Assembly: GCA_031291725.1 (NCBI GenBank)
Contig: JARLIM010000021.1
Span: forward strand, 1 to 64,000
DNA: 64,000 nucleotides
Source: Acetobacteraceae bacterium
GTDB lineage: Bacteria > Pseudomonadota > Alphaproteobacteria > Acetobacterales > Acetobacteraceae
Direction: 5' to 3'
Part shown: positions 9,433 to 18,450 of the stretch, piece by piece
Layout of the letters: each line of letters opens with the position of its first letter
Numbering within the stretch: the first letter of the stretch is position 1
The notes under the pieces: model-generated
Told to the model about the DNA's origin: nothing
Database searches by the model: none
What the model saw: the letters and a program-made list of their open reading frames with translations, nothing else
Program-made: the position numbers and the translations under genes

Positions 9433-10398
9433 ATGCGCGACTCCGCTCCGCCCCTGCTTTCGGTGAATAATCTGCGCGTCGCCTTCGGCGGCGTGGAACG
9501 GGTGCGCGGGCTGACTTTGAGCATACGGGCGGGGCAGACGCTCGGGATCGTCGGGGAGAGCGGGTGCGGCAAATCGCTCAGTTGGCTCGCTGTGCTGGGC
9601 CTGCTCGGCGATGCGGCGAAAATTCGGGGATCGGTGCTGCTCGATGGCTCCGAAATGATCGGTGCGAACCGCCAAACGCTGGAACGCATGCGCGGCAGAC
9701 GGATCGCCATGGTCTTTCAAGACCCCTCCGGCGCGCTCAATCCGATGCGCAGCATAGGCTGGCAGATCGATGAAGTGCTGCGCCTGCATCGCGGGTTGCG
9801 CGGTGCAGCCGTGCGCGTGGAAACCTGCCGCCTGCTCGACCGTGTCGGCATTCCCGATCCGGTGCGGAGGGCGAATGCCTATGCCGATGAACTCTCAGGC
9901 GGACAAAATCAGCGTGTGGCCATTGCGATGGCGTTGGCAGGACGGCCGGAATTGCTGATCGCCGACGAACCGACAACGGCCCTCGACCCCACGATTCAGG
10001 CGCAGATCCTCACCTTGTTGAAGGATGTGCAGCGCGAAAGCGGGATGGCGATGGTGTTGATCAGCCATGATCTGTCACTGGTCTCGGAGATGTGCGACAT
10101 GGTGGCGGTGATGTATGCGGGCGAGATCGTCGAGCTTGCCAGCGCCCGCGCGCTGTTTGCCGCCCCGGCCCATCCCTATACGCGCGCGCTGTTGGCCGGC
10201 ATGCCGATGCTGGACGGCCCGCGTCGGCCGATGGTCGCCATTCGCGGCAGCGTGCCGCATGGTCAGGACATGCCGCCTGGATGCGCTTTCGCCGCACGCT
10301 GCGACACGTTCGTCGCCGCCTGCGCGCGTCCGCAAGGGATGCACACCGTGGCGCCCGATCACGTGGCGCTGTGCCATCGCGCCAGGATCGCGACATGA
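9433..10398 (+). CDS. Oligopeptide-type ABC transporter ATP-binding protein (DppD/OppD-like)
   Basis: First of two ATPases that would power the importer. Walker A is 'GESGCGKS' (residues 41-48), the signature is 'LSGGQNQRVAIAMAL', and Walker B is 'LLIADEPTTALD'. The C-terminal oligopeptide-ABC tail includes 'HPYTRALLAGMP' and a cysteine-containing 'CAFAARCDTF'. It has 321 residues, starts 8 bases after the hydrolase stop, and overlaps the next ATPase gene by 4 bp. The family imports peptides, nickel or other small molecules; here the neighbour suggests a phosphorus- or sulfur-containing ester. The substrate is inference. Confidence 0.9.
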   Translation: MRDSAPPLLSVNNLRVAFGGVERVRGLTLSIRAGQTLGIVGESGCGKSLSWLAVLGLLGDAAKIRGSVLLDGSEMIGANRQTLERMRGRRIAMVFQDPSGALNPMRSIGWQIDEVLRLHRGLRGAAVRVETCRLLDRVGIPDPVRRANAYADELSGGQNQRVAIAMALAGRPELLIADEPTTALDPTIQAQILTLLKDVQRESGMAMVLISHDLSLVSEMCDMVAVMYAGEIVELASARALFAAPAHPYTRALLAGMPMLDGPRRPMVAIRGSVPHGQDMPPGCAFAARCDTFVAACARPQGMHTVAPDHVALCHRARIAT

Positions 10399-11357
10399 GC
10401 ATTCTGCACGCAACACACTTGGTACGAAGCTATCATGTCCGTGGCGGGGTGTTCCGGGCAGGGTCTGCGATCAAAGCCGTCGATGGCGTATCGCTGACAT
10501 TGCAGGCAAACCGCACGCTGGGTCTGGTCGGCGAGAGCGGCAGCGGAAAAACAACCCTCGCACGACTCTTGCTCGGGCTGGAGCGGCCAACAAGCGGCGA
10601 GGTGCGGTTCAAGGATACGCCTATGCCCAAGCCGGACAGTGCCGCGTGGCGGGCGCTGCGGGCGAAGATGCAGTTGGTGTATCAAAACCCGCGCGCGGCC
10701 CTGGACCCCAGGGTGAGCATTGTGGATTCAGTGCGCGAACCGCTGCTGGTGCATGACACTGGCTTCGTCGGCGATGGTCCGTTGCGGGCGACGGCGGCGC
10801 TGGAATCGGTGGGGCTGGGGCTGGAATTCTACACCAAGCGCCCGCATGAACTCTCCGGCGGTCAACTCCAGCGCGCCGTGCTCGCCCGTGCTTTTGTCAC
10901 ACTGCCGGAGATTTTGGTGTGTGATGAGCCCGTCTCCGCCCTCGACCCGTCCATCCAGGCGCAGGTGATCGCCACGCTGATCGAACAGCAGAAGCGCAGC
11001 CACGTGTCGATCTTGTTCATCAGCCACGATTTGCGGGTGGTGCGCCAGGTGGCGGACGAGGTGGCGGTGATGTATCTGGGCCGAATCGTCGAGCAGGGTC
11101 CGACCGAGCGGGTGCTGCATGCGCCACGTCATCCTTATACCCAGGCGCTGATTGCCGCCGTGCCGGTGATCGGACCGCGCCACACGCCGCGCATTCTGCT
11201 GGCCGGTGAGACGCCGGACCCGGCCAATCCGCCCCAAGGCTGCCCCTTTCACCCGCGCTGCGTGCAGGCACAGGATCGCTGCCGCACAGACCGCCCGGCA
11301 TTGCGCGACGTCGCCGGCGCTGGTCTGGTTGCCTGTCATCTGGTGGGGCATTCGTGA
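10395..11357 (+). CDS. Oligopeptide-type ABC transporter ATP-binding protein (DppF/OppF-like)
   Basis: Second ATPase of the importer, 320 residues. Walker A 'GESGSGKTT' lies near residues 46-54, the signature is 'LSGGQLQRAVLARAF', and Walker B is 'ILVCDEPVSALD'. The C-terminal tail 'HPYTQALIAAVP' plus 'CPFHPRCVQAQDRC' is typical of OppF/DppF. The ATG at 10395 overlaps the upstream TGA as ATGA. The stop overlaps the start of the binding-protein gene. It pairs with the preceding ATPase and the two permeases downstream. Confidence 0.9.
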   Translation: MSILHATHLVRSYHVRGGVFRAGSAIKAVDGVSLTLQANRTLGLVGESGSGKTTLARLLLGLERPTSGEVRFKDTPMPKPDSAAWRALRAKMQLVYQNPRAALDPRVSIVDSVREPLLVHDTGFVGDGPLRATAALESVGLGLEFYTKRPHELSGGQLQRAVLARAFVTLPEILVCDEPVSALDPSIQAQVIATLIEQQKRSHVSILFISHDLRVVRQVADEVAVMYLGRIVEQGPTERVLHAPRHPYTQALIAAVPVIGPRHTPRILLAGETPDPANPPQGCPFHPRCVQAQDRCRTDRPALRDVAGAGLVACHLVGHS

Positions 11358-12910
11358 TGAACCTCACCCGCCGCACCGCACTCTCCGCGGGCCTTGTCAG
11401 CACCGCCCTGCCCCGCTTCGCACGCGCCCAGGACAACGATCGTCGCCCCGCAATGCGGGTGGCGGTGCAGAAGATCAGCAACACGCTCACACTGGACCCT
11501 CTGCGGGAACAATCTTCCAACGCCTCTGAGCGCTGGATGGCGTCGATTCTGGAGAATTTGATCGGACGCAACCAGCAAGGCGGTCTGGAACGTGTGCCCG
11601 CCTTGGCCACCGCATGGCGGCGGATCGACGACCTGACGCTGGAGTTCGATCTGCGCCAGGGCGTGATCATGCATGACGGGCGGGAATTCACCTCCGAGGA
11701 TGTGCTGCAATCCTTCGGTGAAGGTCGAATCTTCGGGCCATCCGTGCCCAAGGACATCACCGCCATCGCGCAACGGCATTTCCCCACCCTCGACCGCCTG
11801 CAACCCACCGGGCGCTACGGCATCCGCTTCATCACCTCCAAGCCCGATGTCACGCTGGAGGGACGACTATCCGCAGGCGGTGGCGAGATCATCTCTGCCC
11901 AATCCTGGCGGCACCGTCAGACTTGGCAGTCCACCAGCATCGGCACCGGCCCATATCGCGTGGCAGAGTTCCATCCCGGCAACCGGTTGGTGCTGGAGGC
12001 GCACGATGCCTATTGGGGCGGACGTCCGCCGGTGCGATGGGTGGTCTTTTTGGAAGTGCCGGAAGCGGCGTCCCGGATAGCCGGTCTGCGGTCGGGTGAT
12101 TTCCATTTCGCCTGCGATCTGATGCCAGATCAGGCGATTGCCTTGATCGCCGATCCCAAAGTGCAGGTGCAGGGCGGCATGGTGCCCAATCACCGCATTC
12201 TCGCGTTCGACAAAACCCACCCGCCGCTGGACAATCCGAAGGTCCGGCTGGCGATGGCGCATGCGGTGGATGGGCAGGCGATTGTTGATTCGCTCTGGGC
12301 GGGCAAAAGCCGGGTGCCGCCGGGATTACAGTTTGAATTCTATGGCCCCATGTTCGTGCCGCGCTGGCGCGTGCCGGAATACAACCCGCCGCTGGCGCGC
12401 ACGATGCTGCTCTCAGCCGGATATAACGGCGAGGAAATCATCTATCGCGCCCGGCACAACTACTACCCCGCCGAGGTTTCAACGGCGCAAATCCTGTTGG
12501 AATATTGGCGGCAGGTTGGGCTGAATGTGAAGCTGGAGATCTGCGAGAACTGGGCGCAGGTGCTGACCAAACACGGCCCGCGCGGCGTGCGCGACTGGTC
12601 GAACTCGGCCACCTTTGACGACCCGGTCTCCTCCCTCGTCGCCCAGCACGGGCCGAACGGGGCGCAGCAGAGCAATGGCGAGTGGAGCAATGCCGAGATG
12701 AACGCGCTCTGCACCCAGATGGAAGCCAGCACCGACATCGCTTCACGTCAGGCCATGTTCCGGCGGATGTTGCAGATCTGCGAACGGGAAGACCCGGCCT
12801 ATATCGTGTTGCATCAGAACGCCGTCTTCACCGCGCATCGCAAAGGCATTCCGTGGAAGGCATCGCCGTCGTTCTTCCTGGATTTTTCTGTGCGGGGATT
12901 TTCCGCGTGA
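11357..12910 (+). CDS. ABC transporter substrate-binding protein, family 5
   Basis: Extracytoplasmic solute-binding protein of about 517 residues for the adjacent importer. The N-terminus 'TRRTALSAGLVSTALPRFA' looks like a twin-arginine or Sec signal ending near 'ARAQ'. The body has the family 5 (OppA/DppA) layout, with 'GTGPYRVAEFHPGNRLVLEA' and 'NPKVRLAMAHAVDGQAIVD'. The ATG at 11357 overlaps the upstream stop by one base; a GTG at 11354 is a possible alternative. The family binds peptides, nickel or opines. The ligand here is unknown but may be a substrate of the hydrolase. Confidence 0.88.
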   Translation: MNLTRRTALSAGLVSTALPRFARAQDNDRRPAMRVAVQKISNTLTLDPLREQSSNASERWMASILENLIGRNQQGGLERVPALATAWRRIDDLTLEFDLRQGVIMHDGREFTSEDVLQSFGEGRIFGPSVPKDITAIAQRHFPTLDRLQPTGRYGIRFITSKPDVTLEGRLSAGGGEIISAQSWRHRQTWQSTSIGTGPYRVAEFHPGNRLVLEAHDAYWGGRPPVRWVVFLEVPEAASRIAGLRSGDFHFACDLMPDQAIALIADPKVQVQGGMVPNHRILAFDKTHPPLDNPKVRLAMAHAVDGQAIVDSLWAGKSRVPPGLQFEFYGPMFVPRWRVPEYNPPLARTMLLSAGYNGEEIIYRARHNYYPAEVSTAQILLEYWRQVGLNVKLEICENWAQVLTKHGPRGVRDWSNSATFDDPVSSLVAQHGPNGAQQSNGEWSNAEMNALCTQMEASTDIASRQAMFRRMLQICEREDPAYIVLHQNAVFTAHRKGIPWKASPSFFLDFSVRGFSA

Positions 12911-13833
12911 TGGCCCGCTTCATTGCCTGGCGGTTGCTGCGCGCCGTGCTGACGGTGCTGTGCGTGGCTTTGTTCGTGGCCATTGCATTGCGCATCTCCG
13001 GCGACCCGGCGGTGATCGCCCTCGGCCCCGATGCCCCCGCTGCGGCGTTGCAGGCGTTTCGCGCGCAGAACGGGCTGAACCTGCCGATCCCGATGCAGAT
13101 CGCACGGCAATTCCTCGCCATGCTGCATGGGAATTTCGGCGTGTCGATGATGGACGGCACCCAGGCGCTGCCTCTGGTGCTGCGTCACGTGATTCCGACA
13201 TTGGAAATTGCAGTGCCGGCCTTGCTGCTCAAACTGGCGCTCGGCATTCCGGCGGGCCTGCTGGCGGCGGTGCGGCAGAATTCCTGGATCGACCGGCTGG
13301 TGATGGCGGGGGCGGCGTTGGGCTTGGCGGTGCCGAATTTCGTCATCGGTGTGCTGCTGGTGATTGTCTTTGCGGTCAAACTCGGCTGGCTGCCGTCGAG
13401 CGGTCAACCGAGTTTCGCCGGATTGCTGCTGCCGGTGATCTCGCTCGGATTGGCGGGGGCCGGTGTGTTGGCGCGCTTCACCCGTTCGGCGATCGTCGGC
13501 GTGCTCACCCAACCGCATGTCCGCGCGGCGTCTGCCAAGGGATTAAGCCGCAGCGCCGTGCTGCTGCGTCATGTTCTGCCGAATGCGGTGGCAACCTTGC
13601 TGCCGGTGATCGGGCTGGCGATTGGCGGGCTGCTGGCTGGCACGGTGGTGGTGGAGACGCTGTTCAGCTGGCCCGGACTGGGCAATCTGCTGGTGGTGGC
13701 GGTGGCCAACCGGGATGTGCCGGTGGTGGAATGCATCCTGATCCTGTCGGCGGCGACGATGGCGCTGTCCAATCTGGTGATGGATGTGGCGCATGCGTGG
13801 CGCGACCCTCGGATTGTGCGGGGGAGAGGCTGA
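12910..13833 (+). CDS. ABC transporter permease (DppB-like)
   Basis: Integral membrane subunit, 307 residues, with about six hydrophobic segments. The permease loop lies around 'VRAASAKGLSRSAVLLRHVL' near residue 205, and the end 'VVVETLFSWPGLGNLLVVAV' is the common DppB pattern. The TGATG junction makes it overlap the binding-protein stop by one base. It presumably forms a heterodimer with the next permease. Confidence 0.9.
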   Translation: MARFIAWRLLRAVLTVLCVALFVAIALRISGDPAVIALGPDAPAAALQAFRAQNGLNLPIPMQIARQFLAMLHGNFGVSMMDGTQALPLVLRHVIPTLEIAVPALLLKLALGIPAGLLAAVRQNSWIDRLVMAGAALGLAVPNFVIGVLLVIVFAVKLGWLPSSGQPSFAGLLLPVISLGLAGAGVLARFTRSAIVGVLTQPHVRAASAKGLSRSAVLLRHVLPNAVATLLPVIGLAIGGLLAGTVVVETLFSWPGLGNLLVVAVANRDVPVVECILILSAATMALSNLVMDVAHAWRDPRIVRGRG

Positions 13834-13834
13834 G

Positions 13835-14668
13835 ATGGCGGCGATGAACGGCAAAGCCCGCCCGATGTTGATCTCCCTGGCATTGGGCTGGCTCGTGCTG
13901 ATGCTGCTGCTGGCGCTGTTCGGCGGCTGGTTCACGGCGGCGGCAACGCATCTCGATCTGCCGCACCGGCTGCAACCACCCGTGTTTTTCGGCGGCGATG
14001 GCAGCTATCCGCTTGGCACGGATGAGCTGGGGCGCGGCATGATCGCGCGGCTGATCGCCTCGATCCGGATCAGCTTGTTGATCGGCTTTGCGGCAACCTG
14101 TCTGGGGGCGGCCATCGGCACCAGCCTGGGTTTTCTGGCCGCTGAACGCCGGGGCTGGATCGAACAGGCGATTTTGGCGCTGGTGGATTTTCAGGCCAGC
14201 CTGCCCTTCCTGATCGTCGCCCTCGCTCTGCTGGCGATATTCGGCAATTCGCTGGGGCTGTTCATCGTGCTGATGTCGCTGCATGGCTGGGAACGCCATG
14301 CCCGCGTGGCGCGGGCGACGGCGCTGGAGGCCAATGCGCAGGGCTACGCTTCGGCCATCCGCCACCTCGGCGCCGGGCGATGGCGGGTCTATGGGCTGCA
14401 TATCCTGCCCAACATCGCCGGCCCGCTGATCGTCTCGGCCAGCTTGGCCTTTCCCGAGATTGTGCTGCTGGAAAGCGGCCTGTCCTTCCTCGGCCTGGGC
14501 GTGCAGCCGCCGCTGACATCCCTTGGCGCCATGGTCGGCTTCGGGCGCGACTATCTCGACATCGCCCCCTGGATCCTGGTGCAGCCCTCGCTGGTGATCG
14601 TGCTGACCACGCTGTCGGTCAATCTGATCGGCGATTGGCTCCGCGATCGTCTGGATCACCGGCTATAG
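13835..14668 (+). CDS. ABC transporter permease (DppC-like)
   Basis: Second membrane subunit, 277 residues. An N-terminal hydrophobic helix is followed by 'YPLGTDELGRGMIARLIASI', the motif that marks DppC/OppC permeases. The EAA-like loop is 'HARVARATALEANAQGYASA', and the C-terminus contains 'GLSFLGLGVQPPLTSLGAMV'. It starts one base after the previous stop and ends the operon; mfd converges on it 18 bases later. Confidence 0.9.
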   Translation: MAAMNGKARPMLISLALGWLVLMLLLALFGGWFTAAATHLDLPHRLQPPVFFGGDGSYPLGTDELGRGMIARLIASIRISLLIGFAATCLGAAIGTSLGFLAAERRGWIEQAILALVDFQASLPFLIVALALLAIFGNSLGLFIVLMSLHGWERHARVARATALEANAQGYASAIRHLGAGRWRVYGLHILPNIAGPLIVSASLAFPEIVLLESGLSFLGLGVQPPLTSLGAMVGFGRDYLDIAPWILVQPSLVIVLTTLSVNLIGDWLRDRLDHRL

Positions 14669-14686
14669 GGCGGAGCGCCATCCGCA

Positions 14687-17600
14687 TCACGCCGCCTTGC
14701 CCTCATGCGCGATCCGGTTGAGATTGGCCAGCACGTCGCGCGCCAGCTTCACGCGCTGCACCACCGTCATCTCCGCCACGATGGCCAGCTTGTGATCCGG
14801 CCGCAGCTTCACCAGCCCGCCCTTCTTGCCCAGCCACGCAATCAGCCCCGCCGGATTGCGGAACTTGTTGCCGCGGAAGGTGAGCACCATCCCCTTCGGC
14901 CCGGCATCGAGCTTCTCCACGCCGGATGAACGACACAGCCGCTTCAACGCCACCACATGCAGCAGGTTCTCCACCTCTTCGGGCAGCTTGCCGAAGCGGT
15001 CCACCAATTCGGCCGCCATCGCCTCGCTCTCGGCGTCGTTGTCCAACGCACCGATGCGGCGATACAGGCCCAGTCGCGCCGGCAGATCGCGCACATATGT
15101 CTCGGGGATCAGCACCGGCAGACCCAAGCCGATATTCGGCGTCCAGTCGCGCGCCTCCGCCCGCTTCTTGCCCTTCTCGGCGCGCATCTCGGCCACCGCG
15201 TCTTCGAGCATCTGCTGATACAGCTCGATGCCCACCTCGCGAATATGCCCGCTCTGCTCATCGCCGAGCAGATTGCCCGCACCGCGAATGTCCAGATCGT
15301 GCGAGGCCAGCGTGAAGCCCGCGCCGAGATTGTCCAGCGTCTGCATCACCGCCAGCCGCTTCTCCGCCGCCACCGACAACGCATTCGTCGGCGGCCAGGT
15401 CAGATAGGCGTAACCGCGCTGCTTGCCACGGCCCACGCGGCCGCGCAGCTGATAAAGCTGGCCCAGGCCGAACATCTCGGCGCGGTGGATGATCAGCGTG
15501 TTCACCGCGGGCATGTCCAGCCCGCTTTCGACGATGTTCGTCGAGAGCAGAATGTCATATTTGCCGTCGCCGAATTCGGTCATCACCCGTTCCAGCTCGG
15601 TCGGCGACAGGCGGCCATGCGCCTGGATGGTGCGCGCCTCCGGCACAATCTCCGACAGCCGCCTGGCCATCCGGTCCAGATCCTCCAGACGCGGACAGAC
15701 GCAGAAAATCTGCCCGCCCCGGAACCGCTCGCGCTGAATCGCCTCGCGGATCACCACCGCGTCGAACGGCATGATGAAGGTGCGCACCGCCAGACGGTCC
15801 ACCGGCGGGGTTGCGATGATGCTCATCTCGCGCACCCCGGTCAGCGCCAATTGCAGCGTGCGCGGAATGGGGGTGGCGGTCAGCGTCAGCACATGCACAT
15901 CCGCCTTCAGCGATTTCAGCTTCTCCTTATGCGCGACGCCGAAATGCTGCTCCTCATCGACAATCACCAACCCCAGATTGTCGAACGTCACGCTGTTGGC
16001 GAGCAAGGCGTGGGTGCCGATGACGATGTTGATGTCGCCACGGGCCAGCCCCTCTTTCACCTGCGCGGCCTCCTTGGCCGTGACCATGCGGGAGAGTTGG
16101 CCGATCTTGATCGGCAGACCCTCGAACCGCTTGGTGAAGCCGCGATAATGCTGGCGGGCGAGCAGCGTGGTGGGCACCACCACGGCCACCTGCGCGCCAC
16201 TCATCGCCGCCACGAAGGCCGCCCGCAACGCCACCTCGGTCTTGCCGAAGCCCACATCGCCGCAGATCAGCCGATCCATCGGGCGACCGCAGGCGAGGTC
16301 TTCCAGCACATCGGCAATCGCGCGCGCCTGATCCTCGGTCTCGGCGAACGGGAAGCGGGCGCAGAATTCGTCCCAGGCGCCTTCGGGCGGGGCGATGATC
16401 TCCGCCTCATGCAGGCGGCGTTCGGCGGCGGTGCGGATCAGGCCGACGGCCATGTCGCGGATCCGCTGCTTCATCTTGGCTTTGCGGTTCTGCCAGCCGA
16501 CGCCACCGAGCTTGTCCAACGCCACACCGGCGGTCTCGGAGCCGAACCGGCTCAGCATCTCGATGTTTTCAACCGGCAGGAACAGCTTGTCATTGCCGTC
16601 ATAGAGCAGCCGCAGACAATCATGCGGCGCACCGCCCACATCCAGCGTCACCAGCCCGTCATAGCGCCCGATGCCGTGATCCTGATGCACCACCAGATCG
16701 CCCTCGGCGATTTCGGTGGCCTCGGCGATGAACTGATCGGCCCGCTTGCGGCGGCGCGGCGGGCGGGCGATGCGTTCGCCGAGCAGATCCTGCTCGGAGA
16801 TCAGCGCCAGTTTCTCGGCCACGAAGCCGCGTTCGATCGCCAGCACCAGCAGCGCCAACGAGCCCGCCGGCACGCTGGCCACCTCCGCCCAATTGGCGCA
16901 GGGCACCAGCGGGAAGCCGTGCTCGCTGAGCATGTGCTGCAACCGCTCCCGCGAGCCGCGCGACCATGCGGCAATCACGATGCGGCGTCCTTCGCGAATC
17001 CAGCGATCCGCCTGGGCCTGCAATTGCTCGAACAGATTCACGCCGCCCGTGCCGGTGCGTTGCGCGAACAGCGGTGCCGGGCGTCCGCCGCCATCCACCC
17101 CCACCGCGCCATCGGGCAATCCGAACGGCGAGAAGGTGAACACCGAATGCCCGTCCAGCATCGCATCCCAGCCCGCACGGTCCAGATACAGCCGCTCCGG
17201 CGGCAGCGGGCGATACGGAATTTCGCCGTCGCGCGGCACCGATTTGCGGGCGGCGTAATGGTCGGCCACCATCTCCAGCCGCGACGTCAGAACGTCTTCG
17301 CCCTGATGATCCAGGCTGATCGCCGCCCCTGGCAGATAATCGAGCAGCGTCTCCATGCCTTCATGGAACAGCGGAACATAATGCTCCATGCCCGGATGGC
17401 GATGTCCGTCGGAGATCGACATATAGAGCGGGTCGGTCGCGGCAGCATTGCCGAACAGCTCGCGCCATTGCGTGCGGAAGCGGGCGATGCTCGCCTTGTC
17501 CAGAAACACCTCCGACACCGGGCGCAGGCTGAACCGCTCGATCGCCGCCCCGCTGCGCTGGGTGGCGGGATCGAAGACGCGCAGGCTCTCGATGCTGTCG

Positions 17601-18124
17601 CCGAACGTGTCGATGCGGATCGGCGCGTCATGGCCTGCCGGGAAGATGTCGATAATGCCGCCGCGAATGGCATATTCGCCCGGCTCCATCACCGTGCCCG
17701 CCCGATTATAGCCGCGCCCATCCAGCACACGGGCCAGATCGTCGGATTTCACCCGGCCATTGACGGCCAGCGACAGCGACGCCCCGTGGAAGACATGGCG
17801 CGGCGGAATGCGCTGCACCAGGGCGTTCACCGTGGTCAGAATAATCCGCTGGCCCTTGGAGGGCTCCAGCAGGGCGGCCAGCGTTGCGATGCGCTCGGAG
17901 ATAATCGCCGGATTGGGCGACACACGGTCATACGGCAGACAATCCCAGGCCGGGAAACGCAGTATCTCCGCATCGGGCAGGAAGAACGCCAGATGCTCGG
18001 CCAGCGTTGCCATGCGGGCATCGTCCCGCGCCACATGCAGCAGCGGATAGGCATGTTCTGGCACCCGACGGGCCAGAAGCATCGCATCCCAGCCCTCCGG
18101 TGCGCCGTAGACCGTAGCGGTCAT
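14687..18124 (-). CDS. mfd: Transcription-repair coupling factor
   Basis: Displaces RNA polymerase stalled at DNA lesions and recruits UvrA. The 1145-residue protein has the UvrB-like N-terminal part ('LRFPAWDCLPYDRVSPNP'), a CarD-like RNA-polymerase-interaction domain ('GDLVVHQDHGIGRYDGL'), and a RecG-like helicase with 'GDVGFGKTEVALRAAF', 'VDEEQHFGV' and 'GRVGRGKQRGYAYL'. It ends with the TRCF domain. The start at 18124 overlaps the sdhE stop by 4 bp (ATGA). A longer frame from 18217 is only overlap with sdhE. The length is normal and no motif is missing. Confidence 0.95.
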   Translation of the reverse strand: MTATVYGAPEGWDAMLLARRVPEHAYPLLHVARDDARMATLAEHLAFFLPDAEILRFPAWDCLPYDRVSPNPAIISERIATLAALLEPSKGQRIILTTVNALVQRIPPRHVFHGASLSLAVNGRVKSDDLARVLDGRGYNRAGTVMEPGEYAIRGGIIDIFPAGHDAPIRIDTFGDSIESLRVFDPATQRSGAAIERFSLRPVSEVFLDKASIARFRTQWRELFGNAAATDPLYMSISDGHRHPGMEHYVPLFHEGMETLLDYLPGAAISLDHQGEDVLTSRLEMVADHYAARKSVPRDGEIPYRPLPPERLYLDRAGWDAMLDGHSVFTFSPFGLPDGAVGVDGGGRPAPLFAQRTGTGGVNLFEQLQAQADRWIREGRRIVIAAWSRGSRERLQHMLSEHGFPLVPCANWAEVASVPAGSLALLVLAIERGFVAEKLALISEQDLLGERIARPPRRRKRADQFIAEATEIAEGDLVVHQDHGIGRYDGLVTLDVGGAPHDCLRLLYDGNDKLFLPVENIEMLSRFGSETAGVALDKLGGVGWQNRKAKMKQRIRDMAVGLIRTAAERRLHEAEIIAPPEGAWDEFCARFPFAETEDQARAIADVLEDLACGRPMDRLICGDVGFGKTEVALRAAFVAAMSGAQVAVVVPTTLLARQHYRGFTKRFEGLPIKIGQLSRMVTAKEAAQVKEGLARGDINIVIGTHALLANSVTFDNLGLVIVDEEQHFGVAHKEKLKSLKADVHVLTLTATPIPRTLQLALTGVREMSIIATPPVDRLAVRTFIMPFDAVVIREAIQRERFRGGQIFCVCPRLEDLDRMARRLSEIVPEARTIQAHGRLSPTELERVMTEFGDGKYDILLSTNIVESGLDMPAVNTLIIHRAEMFGLGQLYQLRGRVGRGKQRGYAYLTWPPTNALSVAAEKRLAVMQTLDNLGAGFTLASHDLDIRGAGNLLGDEQSGHIREVGIELYQQMLEDAVAEMRAEKGKKRAEARDWTPNIGLGLPVLIPETYVRDLPARLGLYRRIGALDNDAESEAMAAELVDRFGKLPEEVENLLHVVALKRLCRSSGVEKLDAGPKGMVLTFRGNKFRNPAGLIAWLGKKGGLVKLRPDHKLAIVAEMTVVQRVKLARDVLANLNRIAHEGKAA

Positions 18125-18408
18125 GCGCGGCCGATACCGTCGATGGCGGCCTGCCGCATGGCGCGCAGCATCGGGCTGTCCACCTCGGCGGGAATGGCGA
18201 TGCGACCGGTGAGCCAATCGGCGAGATCGGCGTCTTTCAGCTCCATCACCTCCTCCAGGCTGTCCATCTCCGTCTCGGACATCGTGCCGATGCGGGCGGT
18301 GACGAATCCACCGATCAGCAGATCGGTTTCATGCGTGCCGCGATGGGTTGCGCGGAAGATCAGGCGGCGTCGCCGTATGTCGCTGGGCGAGAGCGTGTTT
18401 TCTGTCAT
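18121..18408 (-). CDS. sdhE: FAD assembly factor SdhE
   Basis: Small DUF339 protein of 95 residues that helps attach FAD to the flavoprotein subunit of succinate dehydrogenase. The family motif appears as 'RRRRLIFRATHRGTHETDL' near residue 12, with an RGxxE-like core (RGTHE), followed by the acidic helical part 'LEEVMELKDADLADWLTG'. It is co-transcribed with mfd through a 4-bp overlap and divergent from recG across 42 bases. The sdhE-mfd order next to recG is a known alphaproteobacterial arrangement. A much longer frame on this strand is an antisense shadow of recG. Confidence 0.9.
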   Translation of the reverse strand: MTENTLSPSDIRRRRLIFRATHRGTHETDLLIGGFVTARIGTMSETEMDSLEEVMELKDADLADWLTGRIAIPAEVDSPMLRAMRQAAIDGIGRA

Positions 18409-18450
18409 GACATTCCAAGCTATAGCGGGCGTCATTGAACGAGTCAGCCC

